Positions 16,538 to 24,157 of a stretch of DNA of 39,534 nucleotides are shown here, one piece after another. The notes beneath the pieces are model-generated. The model made no database searches. It saw only the letters and a list, made by a program, of their open reading frames with translations, and was not told the DNA's origin. The translations under genes were made by a program, and so were the position numbers. Within the stretch, counting starts at the first letter, position 1, and the number at the start of each line of letters is the position of its first letter. This DNA comes from JACVRM01 sp046262315 (lineage in GTDB: Bacteria; Actinomycetota; Thermoleophilia; Gaiellales; Gaiellaceae): assembly GCA_046262315.1 (NCBI GenBank), contig JBHEMZ010000046.1, positions 1-39,534 on the forward strand. Direction: 5' to 3'.

Positions 16538-16702
16538 ATGGACGACGAGCGCACGACGCTCTCGGACGATGAGCTCGAGACCAGCGACTTCGGATCGCCC
16601 GCCGCCCAGGTCGCGGACGCCGACGAGGACGATCCGGATCAGGACGCCGGCGACGCCGACGCGGACGACACGGACGCTGACGCAGACGACAGCGACAGCT
16701 AG
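16538..16702 (+). CDS. 54-residue Asp-rich peptide, possible oxygenase substrate
   Basis: ATG 16538 has a perfect AGGAGG at 6-nt spacing, the best ribosome binding site in the window. The product starts MDDERTTLSDDELETSDFG. It contains 20 Asp and 4 Glu in 54 residues, no Cys and no membrane segment. The C-terminus holds two heptads, DADADDT and DADADDS (residues 39-52), encoded by a 21-nt imperfect tandem repeat at 16652-16693. It lies directly before a JmjC/cupin oxygenase whose frame overlaps it. Leader-like N-terminus plus repetitive C-terminus resembles a RiPP precursor. An acidic chaperone-like or Ca-binding peptide is the alternative. I know no named family for it. Confidence 0.62.
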   Translation: MDDERTTLSDDELETSDFGSPAAQVADADEDDPDQDAGDADADDTDADADDSDS

Positions 16703-17840
16703 CGCCCTCGAGCGCTGCGTCAAGCCGGTCGACGTCGGCCGCTTCCTGGCGGAGCATTGGGAGCAGGCGCCGCTCTTCGTGCCCCGACGCGACCATGGCC
16801 GGTTCGACGACCTGCTGTCGCAGGTGGAAGCCGAGCGGCTCATCACGTCGACCGCGGCCCGGACACCTGCCTTCCGCCTCGTGAAGGCGGGCGCCGCCGT
16901 CGGCGCCCACACGGAGGACATTCCATGGCGACCGCGCCCGTTCACGGGGACGATCGACGTGCGGCGCGCGATCCAGGAGTTCGAGAGGGGCGCGACGATC
17001 GTGCTCCAGGCGCTCCACGTGAGTCACGCGCCACTCGCTGCGTTCGCGCGACAGCTGGAGGCGGGCTTCCGCCATCCGGTACAGGTCAATGCGTACTACA
17101 CACCGCGCGCAGCTCAAGGACTCCCGGTGCACCACGACACGCACGACGTCTTCGTGCTCCAGGTCGCGGGCGAGAAGCGGTGGCGGGTCTACGCACCGGC
17201 ACTCGAACTGCCCTTGCGGACGCAGCGATATTCCACGGAGCTGGGCGAACCCCGCGAGACGCTCCTTGACGTTACGATGGGTCCCGGCGACACCCTCTAC
17301 CTGCCGCGCGGCTGGCTCCACGAGGCGCTCACGTCCGAAACCGACTCGCTGCACCTGACCGTGGGTGTCAACGTCGTGACCTGGCTCGACGCGATGCGAG
17401 CCGCGCTGGACGAATGCGCCGACGACCTCCGTTTCAGGCGCTCGGTCGACGCTGGCGATCCCGACGAGCTCGTCGAGACGCTGCGCGGCCGTCTCGTCGC
17501 CGGCGACATCGACCGTCGGAGGTCGGACTGGATCGTCCGCCGCTCGCGTCCCCTGCTCGAGGACGGCTTCCAGCAGGTACGCGCGCTGCGCGAGTTCACG
17601 GTCGACACGACGGTCGTGCGGCGCCCGGCGATCTGGCGGCTCCACGGCCACGATCCATTCGTGTTGGAGTTCGACGGGATCGCAGTCCGCCTCCCGGCGC
17701 GGGTCCAGGAGGAACTCGAGTTTCTCGCGGGCACGGACGGGCCCGTGACGGTAGCGGAGCTCCCGGGTCAGCTCGACGACGAGAGCCGCTTGGTTCTCGT
17801 CCGCCGCCTCGTGCGCGAGGGCTTCCTCCGCGCCGTCTAG
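16569..17840 (+). CDS. JmjC/cupin_4 2-oxoglutarate oxygenase (ROXA/NO66-like)
   Basis: Fe(II)/2-oxoglutarate-dependent protein hydroxylase of the cupin_4 (ribosomal oxygenase) family. Homology begins at VGRFLAEHWEQAPLFV (about 16737). The double-stranded beta-helix carries the metal triad HxD in LPVHHDTHDVFVLQV and the distal His in PRGWLHEAL. The KRWRVY segment and TDSLHLTVGV strand are typical. A C-terminal winged-helix-like tail (VTVAELPGQL ... LVREGFL) matches ROXA dimers. Family members hydroxylate Arg or His of ribosomal proteins. No start codon exists near the expected N-terminus. The first in-frame ATG is 16569, inside the Asp-rich peptide gene, and adds a Thr/Arg-rich tail. The true start is therefore uncertain. 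Confidence 0.82.
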   Translation: MSSRPATSDRPPPRSRTPTRTIRIRTPATPTRTTRTLTQTTATASALERCVKPVDVGRFLAEHWEQAPLFVPRRDHGRFDDLLSQVEAERLITSTAARTPAFRLVKAGAAVGAHTEDIPWRPRPFTGTIDVRRAIQEFERGATIVLQALHVSHAPLAAFARQLEAGFRHPVQVNAYYTPRAAQGLPVHHDTHDVFVLQVAGEKRWRVYAPALELPLRTQRYSTELGEPRETLLDVTMGPGDTLYLPRGWLHEALTSETDSLHLTVGVNVVTWLDAMRAALDECADDLRFRRSVDAGDPDELVETLRGRLVAGDIDRRRSDWIVRRSRPLLEDGFQQVRALREFTVDTTVVRRPAIWRLHGHDPFVLEFDGIAVRLPARVQEELEFLAGTDGPVTVAELPGQLDDESRLVLVRRLVREGFLRAV

Positions 17841-18742
17841 CCGACCACCACCCGCGAGCCGGAAGAAACGAAGCGGCGGGGGCGCTGCAGAGTGCGCGCC
17901 TCGCAGGTCAGGTACGTCAGGTCGCCCCACTCGCGCCGCACGTCCACTTCGTGAACGGCCTCGCCCACGGCGAGCCGCACGGTCCACGTGTCCGGCGCCG
18001 TCTCGTCATAGCCTAGGACGCGGACACCGCGGATGTCGTAAAGCCCCTCTCTCTCGCGGATTTCGTGCTCGGCCGCCTGAACCGGAAACGAGTGACACGA
18101 GCTGCCGCGGTACCGCGGAAGATGGATGCGACCCGCCAGATGCGAGTTGAGCAGGATCCAGACGTCCGCAGGCGCGACGCGGCCGAAGTAGAGGCCCTCG
18201 GGGAGGCAGACGACGTTGCCGGCGAAGCGATCGCCGCCGACGTGCGTCGACTGCCACACCCAGTCCTCGGGAGCGGCCTCGCGCAGGCCCTCGTATACCG
18301 GCCGTCCGTAGCGTGCGCAGCAGCGGTCGCGCTTGCCGTGTGTGCAGACGACGAAGAGCGGATGTTCGGCCGGCTCGCACACGCCTCCAGCAAGCACCGC
18401 GCCGAGATCGAGGGTGGCGAGCTCTGCGTAATCGCCGATCTCGAGGCCGTAGAGCGAACCGCCTCCCTCGAGGGTGCGCGCAACGTACACGCGCCGAACC
18501 GGAGCGGCTCGTCGCTCCGGCCGGCGGATGAAGAGCAGGCGCGAGTGCGACAGCTTCGCAAGCTGCTCGCGAAGTGCGCGTTTGACGTCTGCGGAGAGCA
18601 GGCTGCCGCCGAGGACGTCACGGCTCCAGAGCCCGGGGTACTCAACGAGGAGCCAGTGATCGATGCGGCTGGCGGTGGCGACGGGCGGCTCGCCCGCCTC
18701 GCCTGAGATGTCGGCGCAGAGCGGCCTACGGCTGTCGGGCAT
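17837..18742 (-). CDS. Sucrase/ferredoxin-like (Apd1-type) thioredoxin-fold Fe-S protein
   Basis: 301 residues of the Suc_Fer-like family. The second half is the thioredoxin-like ferredoxin domain, with VCTHGKRDRCC (Cys133, Cys141/142) and STHVGGDRFAGN (His167, Asp171). In yeast Apd1 the [2Fe-2S] ligands are C-x8-C and H-x3-H. Here C133-x8-C142 is kept, but the second His is Asp171. The N-terminal half has CADISGEAGEP and a GLWSRDVL segment of the family. The C-terminal 60 residues form an extra beta-rich module. ATG 18742 overlaps the accC stop by 17 nt with AGGAG just upstream, so it is probably translated from the accC mRNA. Confidence 0.78.
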   Translation of the reverse strand: MPDSRRPLCADISGEAGEPPVATASRIDHWLLVEYPGLWSRDVLGGSLLSADVKRALREQLAKLSHSRLLFIRRPERRAAPVRRVYVARTLEGGGSLYGLEIGDYAELATLDLGAVLAGGVCEPAEHPLFVVCTHGKRDRCCARYGRPVYEGLREAAPEDWVWQSTHVGGDRFAGNVVCLPEGLYFGRVAPADVWILLNSHLAGRIHLPRYRGSSCHSFPVQAAEHEIREREGLYDIRGVRVLGYDETAPDTWTVRLAVGEAVHEVDVRREWGDLTYLTCEARTLQRPRRFVSSGSRVVVG

Positions 18743-20507
18743 CCCCCTCCTGAACGACGACACAGATGACCTGGTCTGTCGCCACCGGCATGCCGGGCTC
18801 GACGGAGAGACGGGTCACCACGCCCGCCCGGTGCGCGGTGATCTCGTTCTCCATCTTCATCGCTTCCACGATGCAGAGCACCTGGCCGGCGTCGACCTCG
18901 TCGCCGTCCGCGACACGCACAGCCAGCACGGTGCCTTGCATCGGGCTGATGACCGCGTCCCGCGCCGACACACGGTGGCCGGCTCCCCGCCCGCGCTCCC
19001 GGCGCCGGCGAGCCAGCTCCGCGTGAGGCGGCTCCGGTACGCGCAGGCGCACCTCGTAGCGCCGGCCGTCAAGCTCGACCGTGGTCGCGCGCTCGACGGT
19101 GCCTCCGTCCGAAACCGCGTATACGCTCGTTGTCTTATGAGACAACTGCTCCGCACGCTCCGCCAGCTCCGGCGACTCCACGACGCCATGGCAGGTCTCA
19201 CCCGCCCGGAAACACGCGTGCTCGAGCAGCGCGCGATGGAACCCGAGCAGCGTCGGGACCCCCTCGATCTCGTACTCGGCGAGCGCGCGCAGCATGCGTC
19301 GCCTGGCGTGCTCTCGGTCGGTGTCGTGGACGATCACCTTCGCGATCATCGGGTCGTAGAGCGGCGAGATCTCGGCGCCGGCCACCACCCCCGAATCAAC
19401 CCGCACGCCCGGCCCCGCCGGCTCCCGGTAGCGCGTGATCCGCCCGGGCGCCGGGAGAAAGCCACGGGAGACGTCCTCCGCGTTGATGCGGCACTCGATC
19501 GCATGGCCGCGCAACCGAACTTCTTCCTGGCGCAGCGATAGCGGCTCTCCGGCCGCGACCAAAACCTGCTCGCGCACGAGGTCGAGGCCGGCCACCACCT
19601 CGGTGACCGTGTGCTCCACCTGGATGCGCGTGTTCATCTCCATGAAGAAGTACTCGCCGTCCGGGACGAGCAGCCCCTCGATGGTCCCGGCGGAGCGGTA
19701 GCCGACCGCGCGGGCGGCGTCGACGGCGATCGAGCCGATGCGCGCGCGCAGATCAGCGTCTACGGCAGGCGAGGGGGTCTCCTCGATGAGCTTCTGGTGC
19801 CGGCGCTGGATCGTGCAGTCGCGCTCGCCCAGGTGGATGACGTTCCCGTGCGAGTCGGCGAGCACCTGCACCTCGATGTGGCGCGGGTTCTCAAGGTAGC
19901 GCTCGACGTAGACGGCGGCGTCGGCGAAGTACTTCTCGCCCTCGCGCTGGGCCGAGGCGAACGCGTCCTCCGCCTCGGCGGCGTTGCGGACGACCTTCAT
20001 GCCCTTGCCGCCGCCGCCCGCAGCCGCCTTGATCAGCAGCGGGTAGCCGATTTCTTCCCCGAGCCGCTCGACCTCTGCGACCGACGACACGGGTTCCGTG
20101 GTACCCGGGATGATGGGCACGCCCGCCTCACGCATCCTTGTGCGCGCGGCGGTCTTCGAGCCCATCAACTCGATCGCGGGCGGCGGCGGGCCGATCCAGG
20201 CGACGCCCGCCTCCTCGACCGCTCGCGCAAACGCGGCGTTCTCGGCGAGGAAGCCGTAGCCGGGGTGGATCGCGTCGGCGCCCGCGCGCAACGCGGTCTC
20301 GACGATGCGCCTGGCGTTCAGGTAGCTCTCGGTCGGCGCGCCCCCGCCGATCGCGTACGCCTCGTCTGCGACGACGGCATGCAGTGACTCCCGATCGGGC
20401 TCCGAGTAGACCGCGACGCAGACGATCTCGAGCTCCCGCAGCGTCCGGAAGATGCGTATCGCAATCTCGCCGCGGTTCGCAACGAGCACCTTGGAGAACG
20501 GCGGCAC
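18726..20507 (-). CDS. accC: Acyl-CoA carboxylase alpha subunit: biotin carboxylase-BCCP fusion
   Basis: 593 residues. Biotin carboxylase spans about 1-450 (VLVANRGEIAIRI N-terminus, ATP-grasp loop KAAAGGGGKGM, MEMNTRIQVEHTVTE catalytic segment, GHAIECRINAED). A linker and biotinyl domain at the C-terminus has the biotin site EAMKMENE. It carboxylates biotin for the beta subunit encoded at 22553-24139, giving malonyl- or methylmalonyl-CoA. This single-chain AccA-type alpha subunit is standard in Actinobacteria. The GTG start is separated by only 20 bp from the divergent pgsA start. Confidence 0.93.
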   Translation of the reverse strand: MPPFSKVLVANRGEIAIRIFRTLRELEIVCVAVYSEPDRESLHAVVADEAYAIGGGAPTESYLNARRIVETALRAGADAIHPGYGFLAENAAFARAVEEAGVAWIGPPPPAIELMGSKTAARTRMREAGVPIIPGTTEPVSSVAEVERLGEEIGYPLLIKAAAGGGGKGMKVVRNAAEAEDAFASAQREGEKYFADAAVYVERYLENPRHIEVQVLADSHGNVIHLGERDCTIQRRHQKLIEETPSPAVDADLRARIGSIAVDAARAVGYRSAGTIEGLLVPDGEYFFMEMNTRIQVEHTVTEVVAGLDLVREQVLVAAGEPLSLRQEEVRLRGHAIECRINAEDVSRGFLPAPGRITRYREPAGPGVRVDSGVVAGAEISPLYDPMIAKVIVHDTDREHARRRMLRALAEYEIEGVPTLLGFHRALLEHACFRAGETCHGVVESPELAERAEQLSHKTTSVYAVSDGGTVERATTVELDGRRYEVRLRVPEPPHAELARRRRERGRGAGHRVSARDAVISPMQGTVLAVRVADGDEVDAGQVLCIVEAMKMENEITAHRAGVVTRLSVEPGMPVATDQVICVVVQEGDARQP

Positions 20508-20512
20508 GGTGC

Positions 20513-20519
20513 ATATTGT
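20513..20519. promoter_or_regulatory. Overlapping divergent -10 elements of accC and pgsA
   Basis: Plus-strand TATTGT (20514-20519) lies 8 nt before GTG 20528. Minus-strand CAATAT (20518-20513) lies 5 nt before GTG 20507. The two share five bases, so the polymerases cannot bind both at once. Confidence 0.4.
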
Positions 20520-20527
20520 CCCTGCCC

Positions 20528-21067
20528 GTGCGTCTCGCCGACCAGCTGACCGTAGCGCGCATCATGGCGGTGCCGCTCGTCGTCGCCCTGTACGCCTTGA
20601 ACTTCGGCAACCACGACTACTGGGCGACGGGCGCGTTCATCGCCGCGATGTCGACGGACTGGCTCGACGGCCAGGTTGCCCGCCGCAGTGGGTACGGCAC
20701 CGAGCTGGGCTCGCTCCTCGACCCGATCGCCGACAAGATTCTCGTGCTCGCCGTGCTCGTCGTGCTCGTCGACCGGGGCGTCTTCGCGGGCTGGATGGTC
20801 GCTGCGATCGTCATACGAGAGTTCCTCGTCACCGGGCTCCGCCTGGCGGCGCTGGAGCGCGGTGTCGTATTGCACGCACGCGACCTGGGCAAGCTCAAGA
20901 CGTGGAGTCAGGCGACCGCGGCCGCGCTCGGCGGCTTCGCCGCCGCGGGCGCGTGGGACGACTCGGTCGCCTGGTGGGCGCTGCTCGCAGCCGTAGCCGT
21001 CACGTGGATCTCGGGCCTGGACTACGCACGGGTCGCACCGCAGGTGCTACGCGGCCGAGCGGCGTAG
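20528..21067 (+). CDS. pgsA: CDP-diacylglycerol-glycerol-3-phosphate 3-phosphatidyltransferase
   Basis: 179-residue integral membrane CDP-alcohol phosphatidyltransferase. The signature DG-x2-AR-x8-G-x3-D-x3-D is complete at 47-69 (DGQVARRSGYG then LLDPIAD). Helices follow at about 73-95, 118-140 and 150-165. PgsA makes phosphatidylglycerol phosphate at the cytoplasmic membrane. LGKLKTWSQ in the second half is typical of PgsA rather than PssA or cardiolipin synthases. The start is GTG 20528 with a leaderless -10. The 3' end overlaps a small convergent gene. Confidence 0.87.
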   Translation: MRLADQLTVARIMAVPLVVALYALNFGNHDYWATGAFIAAMSTDWLDGQVARRSGYGTELGSLLDPIADKILVLAVLVVLVDRGVFAGWMVAAIVIREFLVTGLRLAALERGVVLHARDLGKLKTWSQATAAALGGFAAAGAWDDSVAWWALLAAVAVTWISGLDYARVAPQVLRGRAA

Positions 21068-21236
21068 CGGCGGCGGCGGGACTGCCGACTGCTGGGGCCG
21101 TGTGCTCGCGTAGCGCCGCCAGACGCCACGGACTGCGATAGGCGGAGGGGCGCCGCTCGCCGAGAACGTCGGCGAGCGCCCGAGCGACGGCTTCGCGCTC
21201 GCGGCCCCCCGCTCGGGGTATCGTCTCGAAAGTCAC
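21000..21236 (-). CDS. 78-residue small protein, possibly acyl-CoA carboxylase-associated
   Basis: GTG 21236 is preceded at 7 nt by TACCCT, the same leaderless layout as known genes here. The first half looks like a real protein: a helix REREAVARALADVL, a short turn, then SAYRSPWRLAALREH. This recalls the small acyl-CoA-carboxylase-linked proteins (epsilon-like) of actinobacteria, which carry a helix and a terminal W-x-x-A-x-x-E/R segment. Its placement between accC and the beta-subunit gene, on the same strand, agrees. The last 25 residues are low-complexity and overlap pgsA antisense by 68 bp. Assignment is tentative. Confidence 0.42.
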   Translation of the reverse strand: MTFETIPRAGGREREAVARALADVLGERRPSAYRSPWRLAALREHTAPAVGSPAAAATPLGRVAPAVRPVRSPGPRST

Positions 21237-21243
21237 TCGTCTA

Positions 21244-21249
21244 AGGGTA
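21244..21249 (-). promoter_or_regulatory. -10 hexamer TACCCT of the 78-residue gene
   Basis: Minus-strand TACCCT ends 7 nt before GTG 21236. Confidence 0.4.
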
Positions 21250-21277
21250 GAGACCCTGTCGCCCGGGTGCCGATGGC

Positions 21278-22318
21278 GTGAGGGTGAGACGCCCCCTCGC
21301 GCTCTTCGCATGTCTGACTGTGCTGCTCGGCGCCGCTTCGGTCGCGGGTGCTGCGGAACGGTGGTCCGCGTCCGCGTGGGCAAGCGCCGATATCCGCCTC
21401 GTGGTCTCTCGGGGACTGATGGCCAGAGACGTGGGGACGTTCCGGCCCGACGACCCGCTAACTCTCGGAGAGCTCAACGCGCTGGTCGCAGGTCTTCAAA
21501 GCAAGCCTGCCGTCGCGGCGGCGACGGCAAGCGGCGCGCCGGTCTCCCTGACGCAGCTCGACGCGCGGCTCGTCGCCACGCTGGGGCTTTCGGGAACGGC
21601 CTCTGCCTTCCTCAGCGGCGCCCGAGCTGCCGGTCTGACGCCGCCGGCCCGCTTCGGAACGGAGACGGTGGCAAGGCTGCTCGGGCTTCGCTTCAACCAC
21701 CCGCACGGCACCGACAATCTCGAGCTCGCCCCTACGGATCCCGTCACCCGTGCGGAAACGGCGTACTCCGCCGCGCGCGTGCTGCGCTTCTCCGGTTGGG
21801 AGACGGCCGCGGCGAGAGACGCGGCCACCACCTTCGTGCTCCCGGAGCTGACGGCGTGGCAGCAGCGCGTGCTGAACACCGCGGTGAAGCTGATCGGCTA
21901 TCCATACGTGTGGGGCGGGACGACCGAGCTAGCGCAGGCGCCCCTCGGCACAGAGGTCAAGGGCGGATTCGACTGCTCGGGGTTCGTATGGCGCGTCTAC
22001 CGCGGGCAGCAGTACGCGGGCGGGGCCCGACTGGCGAAGGTCTTGCGCGGCCGCACCGCGGCCGCGATGGCCGGCGAGGTTACGGCGGCGCGCCGCATTC
22101 CCCTCGCCCGCCTCGCGCCCGGCGACCTGCTGTTCTTCGCACCGGGTGGCCCACGGGCCAGGCCGGCCGCCGTAGACCATATGGGCATCTACGTGGGCTC
22201 CGGCTGGCTGATCCATTCGTCGCGCTACGGCGTGGCGCTGGCCCAGGTGACGAACGGCTGGTATCGCGACCGCCTCGCGTGGGGCCGGCGCCCGCTGGCC
22301 GAAGCCGGACTCGTGTAG
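21278..22318 (+). CDS. Secreted NlpC/P60 peptidoglycan hydrolase with SLH-like repeats
   Basis: 346 residues. A signal peptide (RRPLALFACLTVLLGAASVAGA) is followed by two S-layer-homology-like units (IRLVVSRGLM...FRPDDPLTLGELNALV and ELAPTDPVTRAETAYSAARV). The NlpC/P60 cysteine peptidase domain lies at about 195-345. Catalytic Cys233 is in GGFDCSGFVW, His301 in AVDHMGIYVG, and His313 (LIHSS) is the third residue. It cleaves peptide stems in the cell wall, and the SLH-like part may anchor it. Starts GTG 21278 and GTG 21284 are both possible. No riboswitch-like leader was recognised upstream. Confidence 0.85.
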   Translation: MRVRRPLALFACLTVLLGAASVAGAAERWSASAWASADIRLVVSRGLMARDVGTFRPDDPLTLGELNALVAGLQSKPAVAAATASGAPVSLTQLDARLVATLGLSGTASAFLSGARAAGLTPPARFGTETVARLLGLRFNHPHGTDNLELAPTDPVTRAETAYSAARVLRFSGWETAAARDAATTFVLPELTAWQQRVLNTAVKLIGYPYVWGGTTELAQAPLGTEVKGGFDCSGFVWRVYRGQQYAGGARLAKVLRGRTAAAMAGEVTAARRIPLARLAPGDLLFFAPGGPRARPAAVDHMGIYVGSGWLIHSSRYGVALAQVTNGWYRDRLAWGRRPLAEAGLV

Positions 22319-22552
22319 CCGGCACGCGTTCGTGACGATCTTGTCACCGACGCGTGGCGAAATTCTGGCTAGCGTTCGGAGTGGGGACGCCGCGCCCCCC
22401 CGGGGGTCGCGAAGAGCCCGGGGGGACCTGTCTCGCTGCCCTCGCCGTCTTGGCACCCCGACCCGCGGGGTTAAGCCAGACCACGCACCCATCCGGGGGT
22501 CTCACGGCTGCGGGAAGATCCATCACAGCCAGTCGCGCCGCCGGGCCAGATG
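22319..22552. other. GC-rich structured intergenic region between convergent genes
   Basis: 234 bp between the nlpC stop and the carboxylase beta stop. It has two strong hairpins: CCCCCCGGG (22396-22404) with CCCGGGGGG (22417-22425), and a composite stem 22447-22481. In the second, GTCTTGGC pairs with GCCAGAC (one bulge) and inner ACCCCG with CGGGGT. A bidirectional terminator is the simplest reading. A separate structured RNA is possible. An open frame across it has no motif. Confidence 0.45.
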
Positions 22553-24139
22553 TCAGAGCGGGATGTTGCCGTGCTTGCGTGGGGGGCGCGGCTCGCGCTT
22601 CGTGAGCGCGGTCTCGAGCGCGTCAATCAGCACCGGTCTCGTCCGGCGCGGCTCGATCACCTCGTCGACATAACCTCGCTCGGCCGCCACGTATGGGTTT
22701 GCGAAGCGCTCGCGATAGTCCGCGATCAGCTCGGCGCGCCGGGCGTCGGCATCGTCGGCCTCCTCCAGCTCGCGCCGGAAGACGATGTTGACCGCGCTCT
22801 CCGGGCCCATCACCGCCACTTCGGCGGTCGGCCACGCGAAGTTGAAGTCGGCGCGGATGTGCTTGGAGCTCATGACGTCGTAGGCCCCGCCGTACGCCTT
22901 GCGCGTGATCACGGCGAGCTTGGGCACCGTCGCCTCGCAGTAGGCGTACAGCAGCTTGGCGCCGTGGCGGATGATCCCGCCCCATTCCTGCGCCGTCCCC
23001 GGCAGGAAGCCGGGCACGTCCACAAAGGTGACGAGTGGGATGTTGAAGGCGTCGCACGTGCGCACGAACCGCGCTCCCTTCACCGACGATTCGATATCGA
23101 GTACGCCCGCCAGCGACCTTGGCTGGTTGCCGACGACGCCGACCACGTGCCCGCCGAGCCGCGCGAAGCCGCAGACGAGGTTCTCGGCCCAGCGCTCGTG
23201 CACCTCGAGGAACTCGCCGTCGTCCATGACGCGGCACACGGCTCCCTTGATGTCGTAGGGCTTGTTCGGAGTGTCGGGAATGAGCGTGTCGAGCTCGGCG
23301 TCTTCGCGGTCACGCGGATCGGTCGGCTCGAACCAGGGCGGCGACTCGAGGTTGTTCTGGGGCAGGAAGGAGAGCAGGTAGCGCGCGTCGTCGAGACACG
23401 CCTCCTCGTCGGGGGCGATGAAGTGGGCGACGCCGGACTTCGCCGCGTGCGTCGCCGCTCCGCCCAGCTCCTCGAACGTGACCTCCTCGCCTGTGACGGT
23501 CCTCACCACGTCGGGTCCGGTGATGAACATGTATGACGACTCCGCGACCATGAAGACGAAGTCGGTCATCGCCGGTGAATAGACAGCTCCGCCTGCGCAC
23601 GGACCCATCACGAGACTGATCTGCGGCACGACACCCGAGGCCTGCACGTTCCGCCAGAAGATCTCGGCGTAGCCCGCAAGCGAGACGACACCCTCCTGAA
23701 TGCGCGCGCCCCCCGAGTCGTTGATCCCGATCACGGGGCAGCCGTACTTGGCCGCGAGATCCATGATCTTGCAGATCTTCTCGGCGAAGACCTCCGACAG
23801 GGAGCCGCCGAACACCGTGAAGTCCTGGGAGAAGATAAAGACCTTGCGGGCGAAGATCGTGCCGTAGCCGGTCACGACTGCGTCGCCGTAGGGGCGCCGC
23901 TCGAGCATGTCGAAGTTCGGCTCGCGGTGACGCACGTAGCGGTCGAGCTCGACGAACGAGCCCGGATCGAGAAGGCGCTCGACCCGCTCGCGAGCAAGCA
24001 GCTTTCCCTGGGACCGCTGGCGCTCGATCGCCCGCTCGCTGCCCGCGTTACGCGCCTCGTCGCGTAGGGCGTTCAGGCGCTCGAGCTTCGCCTCGGTTCC
24101 CTCCGCGGCGATGTCTGGCCTGTCTTCGGTCGTCGCCAT
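22553..24139 (-). CDS. pccB: Acyl-CoA carboxylase beta subunit (propionyl/acetyl-CoA carboxyltransferase)
   Basis: 528 residues of the carboxyltransferase family. It has the oxyanion glycines INDSGGARIQEGV in the N-terminal half and MGPCAGGAVYSPA. The second half has VDVPGFLPGTAQEWGGIIRHGAK and ITRKAYGGAYDVM. It transfers CO2 from biotin to acyl-CoA and should partner the AccC-BCCP fusion at 18726. The residue setting propionyl versus acetyl preference (the Asp/Ile/Cys position described for Streptomyces AccB/PccB) was not assigned by eye. ATG 24139 is preceded at 7 nt by GATACT. It is divergent from the PLP enzyme across 18 bp. Confidence 0.9.
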   Translation of the reverse strand: MATTEDRPDIAAEGTEAKLERLNALRDEARNAGSERAIERQRSQGKLLARERVERLLDPGSFVELDRYVRHREPNFDMLERRPYGDAVVTGYGTIFARKVFIFSQDFTVFGGSLSEVFAEKICKIMDLAAKYGCPVIGINDSGGARIQEGVVSLAGYAEIFWRNVQASGVVPQISLVMGPCAGGAVYSPAMTDFVFMVAESSYMFITGPDVVRTVTGEEVTFEELGGAATHAAKSGVAHFIAPDEEACLDDARYLLSFLPQNNLESPPWFEPTDPRDREDAELDTLIPDTPNKPYDIKGAVCRVMDDGEFLEVHERWAENLVCGFARLGGHVVGVVGNQPRSLAGVLDIESSVKGARFVRTCDAFNIPLVTFVDVPGFLPGTAQEWGGIIRHGAKLLYAYCEATVPKLAVITRKAYGGAYDVMSSKHIRADFNFAWPTAEVAVMGPESAVNIVFRRELEEADDADARRAELIADYRERFANPYVAAERGYVDEVIEPRRTRPVLIDALETALTKREPRPPRKHGNIPL

Positions 24140-24145
24140 TCGCCC

Positions 24146-24152
24146 TAGTATC
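24146..24152. promoter_or_regulatory. Overlapping divergent -10 elements
   Basis: Plus-strand TAGTAT (24146-24151) is 6 nt before GTG 24158. Minus-strand GATACT (24152-24147) is 7 nt before ATG 24139. The whole divergent promoter fits in an 18-bp gap. Confidence 0.42.
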
Positions 24153-24157
24153 GCCGC

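Noticed and set aside
14490..17840. A single open frame of 1116 codons spanning permease shadow, propeller, peptide and oxygenase
   Set aside because: It is an accidental join in one frame. The first part is antiphase shadow of the permease, the propeller switches frames, and only the last 370 codons are a real domain.
21062..21277. c-di-AMP (ydaO) riboswitch upstream of the NlpC/P60 gene
   Set aside because: Such riboswitches often precede cell-wall hydrolases in actinobacteria, but none of the conserved core segments are present here, and a likely small gene occupies the space.
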